Origin: Sitta carolinensis
Lineage: Eukaryota > Chordata > Aves > Passeriformes > Sittidae
Assembly: GCA_032173965.1 (NCBI GenBank)
Contig: JAVUNC010000004.1
Location: 64,478,501 to 64,542,500 of the forward strand
Direction of reading: 5' to 3'
Length of the DNA: 64,000 nucleotides
Shown here: in pieces, positions 59,401 to 64,000 of the stretch
Layout: each line of letters starts with the position of its first letter
How positions within the stretch are numbered: the first letter of the stretch is position 1
Made by a program: the position numbers and the translations under genes
The notes under the pieces: generated by a model
The model's input: only the letters and a program-made list of their open reading frames with translations
Told to the model about the DNA's origin: nothing
Database searches by the model: none

Positions 59401-62400
59401 CCAACTGCTATATAAGAAGCAGGGCAGAGCTAAGCAAAGAGCAGAACTGAATAGGTCTGGACCTCTGGGTGATGTGACTTCATGCTTTAGAAGTTACATC
59501 TCTATGATTCAATTAGTGAATCATTCCCCTTGCTCTGTTAGGTTGCAGAAGTGTAATTCTGTCAGGGACTTGCATCAGGAGATAAATGTCATGGTTTAGC
59601 TACCATGTCTGGGAAGAATCTTCTAGGCAGGATGGTGGGATAGTTACAATTAAAACCCTAGCAGGCTTTGTATTTGCTCTTCATTTCTTTATATGACCCT
59701 GCTCTCACCAAAGTTGGTGGGACAATTCACCCATGTAAATAGTGTTTTCATTGGCATGGCTTGCCTACATTTTGGTCATGTTGATGCTATTTTTTTTTTT
59801 TTTTTTTTTTTTTCCCTGGCTGGTGGAAGCCCTCAGGTACAGGAAGCAAATTAACAGAAATTTAAAGGAGCCTCTGACAGTCTGGCAGTTTCATGGTCAA
59901 TTTGGATAGCCCCAAAAACAGGGTTGGAGGGAATGGACAGGCAAAACCAGACAGGAGTCTGGTCATGAGCAGAAAGCAGTGTCTACCTTCCAGCCTTACT
60001 GAACTGTTTATTTCTTCGTTACTTCATGAGAGGAAGGAGCAGAGTGTGAGATGGTGATACTGATAACATCACCTGTGACTTAGGGGGGTGAGGGCTGCCT
60101 GTATTTAAAAACTGTTGACACAAAGTCTGGGAATCGTGCAGAGCTTCAGTCATGTCCCATCTTACACAGAGCCAGAGAGCAGCCCTAAAAGTGGAAATAT
60201 TTATAGGAGGTTGTCTGTTTTCTCTTGTGACTTGTGGATGTGGTTTCTTGTTCACCCAGGCTCTGAGCCCTATCAGTTTGCACTTAAATATAACTTTCCC
60301 AGATTTTCAAATCTGCTGTTTTCCCAGAGGAATGTCCGTTCCTGGCACGTAGCCCTCCTTTTATCATGCTGAAAATCACCTCACTCACTGAGTGTTGGTA
60401 GCTTCTGGTAGATGACCAGCAGCCTAAATATTGCCAGACACCAGACCCCTCCTCTCTGCCCTCCGATGGAGACATTGTGGTTCACTTGATCCTGCCCTAT
60501 GTGGTGCCCCATGCCTTTGATTTCTTCAGCACAGCCCTGGCCATGATCCTAAAATACCTTGCCAAGGAGAGAGCGATGGAGGGCGTTTACCTTCCTTGCA
60601 GGTGGCCCTGGGAATCACAGAAGAAGTGCTTGCAGGAGGGGTGGTGTGTGGCATGTGGCTCTTCCGTGTATCCAGTCCTCGTGTGCCAAACATACACTTA
60701 GTACGATACACTGTGCCAAAGCTATCAAGATCACGTGCTGGTTTTGCATATACTCTCCAACTTAGCCAAATACTGTATTGCTGGGACATTTTCTCAAGAA
60801 AATCTAAAGGGTTAGACTAAATAATATCCATAAGTGATATCACTATGTTTAACCTCATAGTTACTAACTGATATAGGTTCTATAAAACACAACTTTCTTG
60901 TGTTTTTAAAAATAGGAATTTAATTTGCCATCTTTGATAAAGAACTTGATTCTGTATGATTCTGCTCTCAAACCAAGTCTCACCCTTGCTTTGTTTTTTC
61001 AGTCATTCAGAACTGCAATACGTTTATACTTCGGTTAATGCACATGTGCCAGGGCTAGTGACTGCTAGTTTAGCTGTTCTTAAGTTCTTGTACTGTTGCT
61101 TTAGGTCAGAGAGAACAAAGGTTTTTAAGGGATTTGGTGCCTCTAGATAAAAACATTTTGCATTCCATGCATGCTCAATCTCTAAAGATAAGTAGGGAGG
61201 AATGCTGGAAAACCCTGGTATCTCAATGGAAATGATTGTCAGAATGCAACTTACCTTGCATTGGTGGTAATTTGCATTCATCAACATACCTTTGTTTTTG
61301 TTTTCTGCTTGTTATAAAACCTTTTGCTCTTCTTTTTAGTACTGGGATGAACATTTGATGACTGCTGCTGTGAAGATTTTATCATTGAAATGATTGTTTC
61401 CTGAGCACTTCATTTCTTCAGGTAGTCCTATCAATGATTATAGCTTTGTGGGCTCTAGAACTGAAGTTACTTTAACGTACAGTAATGCTACTTGAGTTTC
61501 CTCTGGGAACCCAACCCCTGTGTTAGCTAAAACAACTGTATGAAGAATGCTGTTCTCATGGCTCAAACACTTGTAATGCTGTCCCACCCAAACTGACCTC
61601 AGCATGAGGGTGACTTTTAATCCATGAATGAGATAAGCGATGGAACTGTTTGTTACTGTCCCTCATATGTGAAGGTATTTCTTTCAACCAAGTTAGTATT
61701 TACCTGTCTTTATTTTACTGCTAACAAAAGTAAAATCCTATAATTATGAAAGAGACAGGTGTTTCAGTCTGTTGTACAAAAGAAAGGCATCACTGATTGG
61801 CTCTGAGTAGCTGGTATAGAGCTCTGTTGGTGAAATCGAATTAAATAGAGGGTATGAAAGGATACCTTTTTCTAAGTGAAGAAGATTGGCTGACATTAGG
61901 TGAAAAACATTAATGGCAATTTCACTAAAATGAAATCTTAGTGCTGCAGTTCTTTCTGGATGCACTGTATTTTTTTGCAAGGAACCATCCCAGGAATTCA
62001 TCCTAGCATGATAGCAGGACTGTTTTCAAAAAGTATCAATTTCATCATGCATGTGCACACATCATAAAATTCCAAAGTATCCCAAGTTATCCCATCCTGC
62101 TAATGCAGGAATTTTTTATTTGATGAGAATCTTTGGATAATTTCTTCCATGATGCTTTTTCACCTCATTTCCATACTGCTGCTGCTAGCATTTCGTACCA
62201 GATGCTCTTCTGTCATTAAAGCAACTGCTTCCTGATTCTTTTGTGCATGGAAACTTGTCTACTATGTGTATCAGGTGACCCAATAAAGTCTATTTCAAAT
62301 CTTGCTCCTTTTCTGTTATGAGACCATCCCAATTAAAAACACCTTGCTGTGCTCCATGCCCCAAATACTCCATTATTGTTTTGAGTCTTGTCCTGTCCTT

Positions 62401-64000
62401 ACATATGCCTGATGTGGTTGATGAAGATGGGTGATATGGATTCAGTGCTATCTTGCTTATTTGATATCTCCACCTCCAGAAAATCTGTAAAAGTAGGGTC
62501 TGCTAATACTACCATGAGTGGCTGGCCCCATTGCCTACAGGTACATAAGCAGAGAGAGAGAAGGCCTGTGCCAGATGAAAGAAATAATAGGTATCTGCCT
62601 TCTCTGCATAATTAGAGGGAAAACAGTACATGATAGCTAAGACAAATATGAGCTCGTTATCAGCTGATAATATTGCAGTTTCTCTCCCCTTGTATACAGC
62701 AGCGACCAGATGGATGGAGGCAATGGCCCTTCCCCCTGTTTGCGAGGGAACTGTGCTCAGTCCTGGACCATCCAGGTGCTTGACAGATCTAAGCTGGTAT
62801 CTGAAGCTTCAGGTGGAATTTTGCTGCCGCAGGAACTTACAAGTGTCTCATCAGTCCTATATGTAATATCTTCTTGGGTGGCTAAATAGGACTAAATACC
62901 AGTGTGTTTTTTACTAAATCCTTTTCCTGTGTCTGAAAACAGTAGGCTCAGATGAGCAGTTTGAGGTCACCACCAGAGTTACCTGGATCCATACACAATC
63001 TGCTTTGGGGCCTCATTCTCATCATACTTCTGTGGTGCAGTTTGTGCTGGAGTAGATATATATATAATGGTAGCCAGAAGGGACAGTGTGTGTTTACCTT
63101 CTCTGCCTTGGCATCACTCTCCCACTGCTCCCCTCAATGCTGAAGCAGCCTGCTTTGGAGTCAGCTGAACCACAGTGCTGGAGATGCAGACCTGGTAGGA
63201 GCATGGCAAGCCTGCCCTCTGGCCCAGCCTTATCACTGAACTTCCTAGTTAGGTACTCACTGAGCCCTGCAAGTTGTCTTGCCTTTGGCTCTACAAATCC
63301 AAAGTAATTGAGCTGTTCAGGAAAAAAGTAGGTCATAAAGGTGTGAAAGGCAAATATAATCTGAAGATAAATCATGCACAGTCAATGGAACTGGGGCTGT
63401 GAAGTTAATTTCCAGGGAATATTAAATGAATCAGAAAGCAGACCCTTTTGAGCATACATTGCAACATACTTTCTTTGACAGAATTCTTCCCCTAGAGGCC
63501 CCTGGCAATCTGCAGACCTCCCCAGACTAAACCTAAGAGCTTCCCTGTAAATAAAGAAGGGACAGGCTCTGGAGGCAATCTGGATCTCTGTGAAAAGCCT
63601 CTTTGTTCCAGTGTTCGAGGGCTGGAAAATTCTTAGGCAGCAGAGCTATGGATGCCGACAGGAACAACTCCTCCTGCTGGGTTAGCTCTGATGGGAGAGC
63701 GAGTGGCTGGCTCTGCTGGTGGCTCTGAGACCCCATCCCTGCAGCTGAGGGAGACTGGCAAACTTACTGGGGCATCTGGCAAATGTAGAGCCTTATGTAG
63801 TGTTTGAGGCTTGCTCTCTCTGACTGCTTTCTGCCTCTCCTGGTGAGGGGAGGTGGATAGTTTCCAGCTGAAACAGTTGCTGGAAAATTCCTGCTAAGGA
63901 AGAAACACTAGAGGCTTAACTCTGGGAAAGACTGTAGTGATGGGTCAAGGCCAAACCTAGGAAGATCATGGCATGGGCTGGTGCCGTCCCACTGTGCCTG
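59401..64000. other. Non-coding DNA to window end, no gene seen
   Basis: It contains a T24 run at 59790-59813. No recognisable coding exon, tRNA or transposon. By synteny it should precede UTRN, but nothing here reads as dystrophin-family protein. Confidence 0.5.
59790..59813. repeat. T24 homopolymer
   Basis: Uninterrupted run of 24 T. No adjacent element is recognised. Confidence 0.92.

Noticed and set aside
1..64000. CRISPR arrays, operons, plasmid or phage modules
   Set aside because: The tandem arrays have no spacer structure, and everything recognisable is vertebrate nuclear sequence with introns, CR1 elements and CpG islands.

Overview
The window looks like bird nuclear DNA, most likely from a songbird. 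CR1 LINE fragments recur throughout, all in antisense orientation. Two diverged copies of one LTR family resemble endogenous retrovirus LTRs that I associate with passerines. Coding density is very low, and the genes sit in separate CpG-rich islands surrounded by AT-rich non-coding DNA. Only three genes can be recognised with confidence: SF3B5 (minus strand, CDS 9439-9699), STX11 (plus strand, single coding exon 42284-43150) and a tRNA-Leu with anticodon TAA (plus strand, 49310-49392). From memory, human chromosome 6q24 carries SF3B5(-), STX11(+), tRNA-Leu-TAA(+) and then UTRN(+). The order and strands match, so UTRN probably lies beyond the right edge.

Layout. 1-0.89 kb: possible LTR-like sequence with CT and G runs. 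0.9-9.28 kb: non-coding, with one CR1. 9.28-10.5 kb: SF3B5 and its CpG-island promoter with ETS and ZNF143-type sites. 10.5-30.3 kb: non-coding, with CR1 fragments, a solo-LTR-like element, simple repeats and a cluster of three AP-1-type sites near 17.9 kb. 30.3-31.6 kb: CpG island with octamer, CCAAT and GC boxes, a roughly 0.7 kb GC-rich minisatellite and a strong splice donor at 31357. I infer that this is the promoter and non-coding first exon of STX11. 31.4-42.28 kb: the putative STX11 intron. 42.28-45.3 kb: STX11 coding exon and 3' UTR. 47.6-49.65 kb: a second CpG-rich block with an unrelated GC minisatellite and the tRNA gene. 49.68-50.29 kb: an AT/GT-rich minisatellite. 50.3-64 kb: non-coding, with a CR1, a second LTR copy and one unidentified minus-strand open frame near 56.5-56.87 kb that has a paired CxxC pattern.

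The three genes do not form a pathway. SF3B5 is a housekeeping spliceosome subunit, STX11 is a membrane-fusion SNARE of immune and other secretory cells, and the tRNA serves translation. What links them is conserved neighbourhood. The most unusual features are the two separate 20-bp-class GC minisatellites, each inside a CpG island; the first may be transcribed as part of the STX11 5' UTR. I see no CRISPR array, operon or other prokaryote-type system and no intact mobile-element gene.
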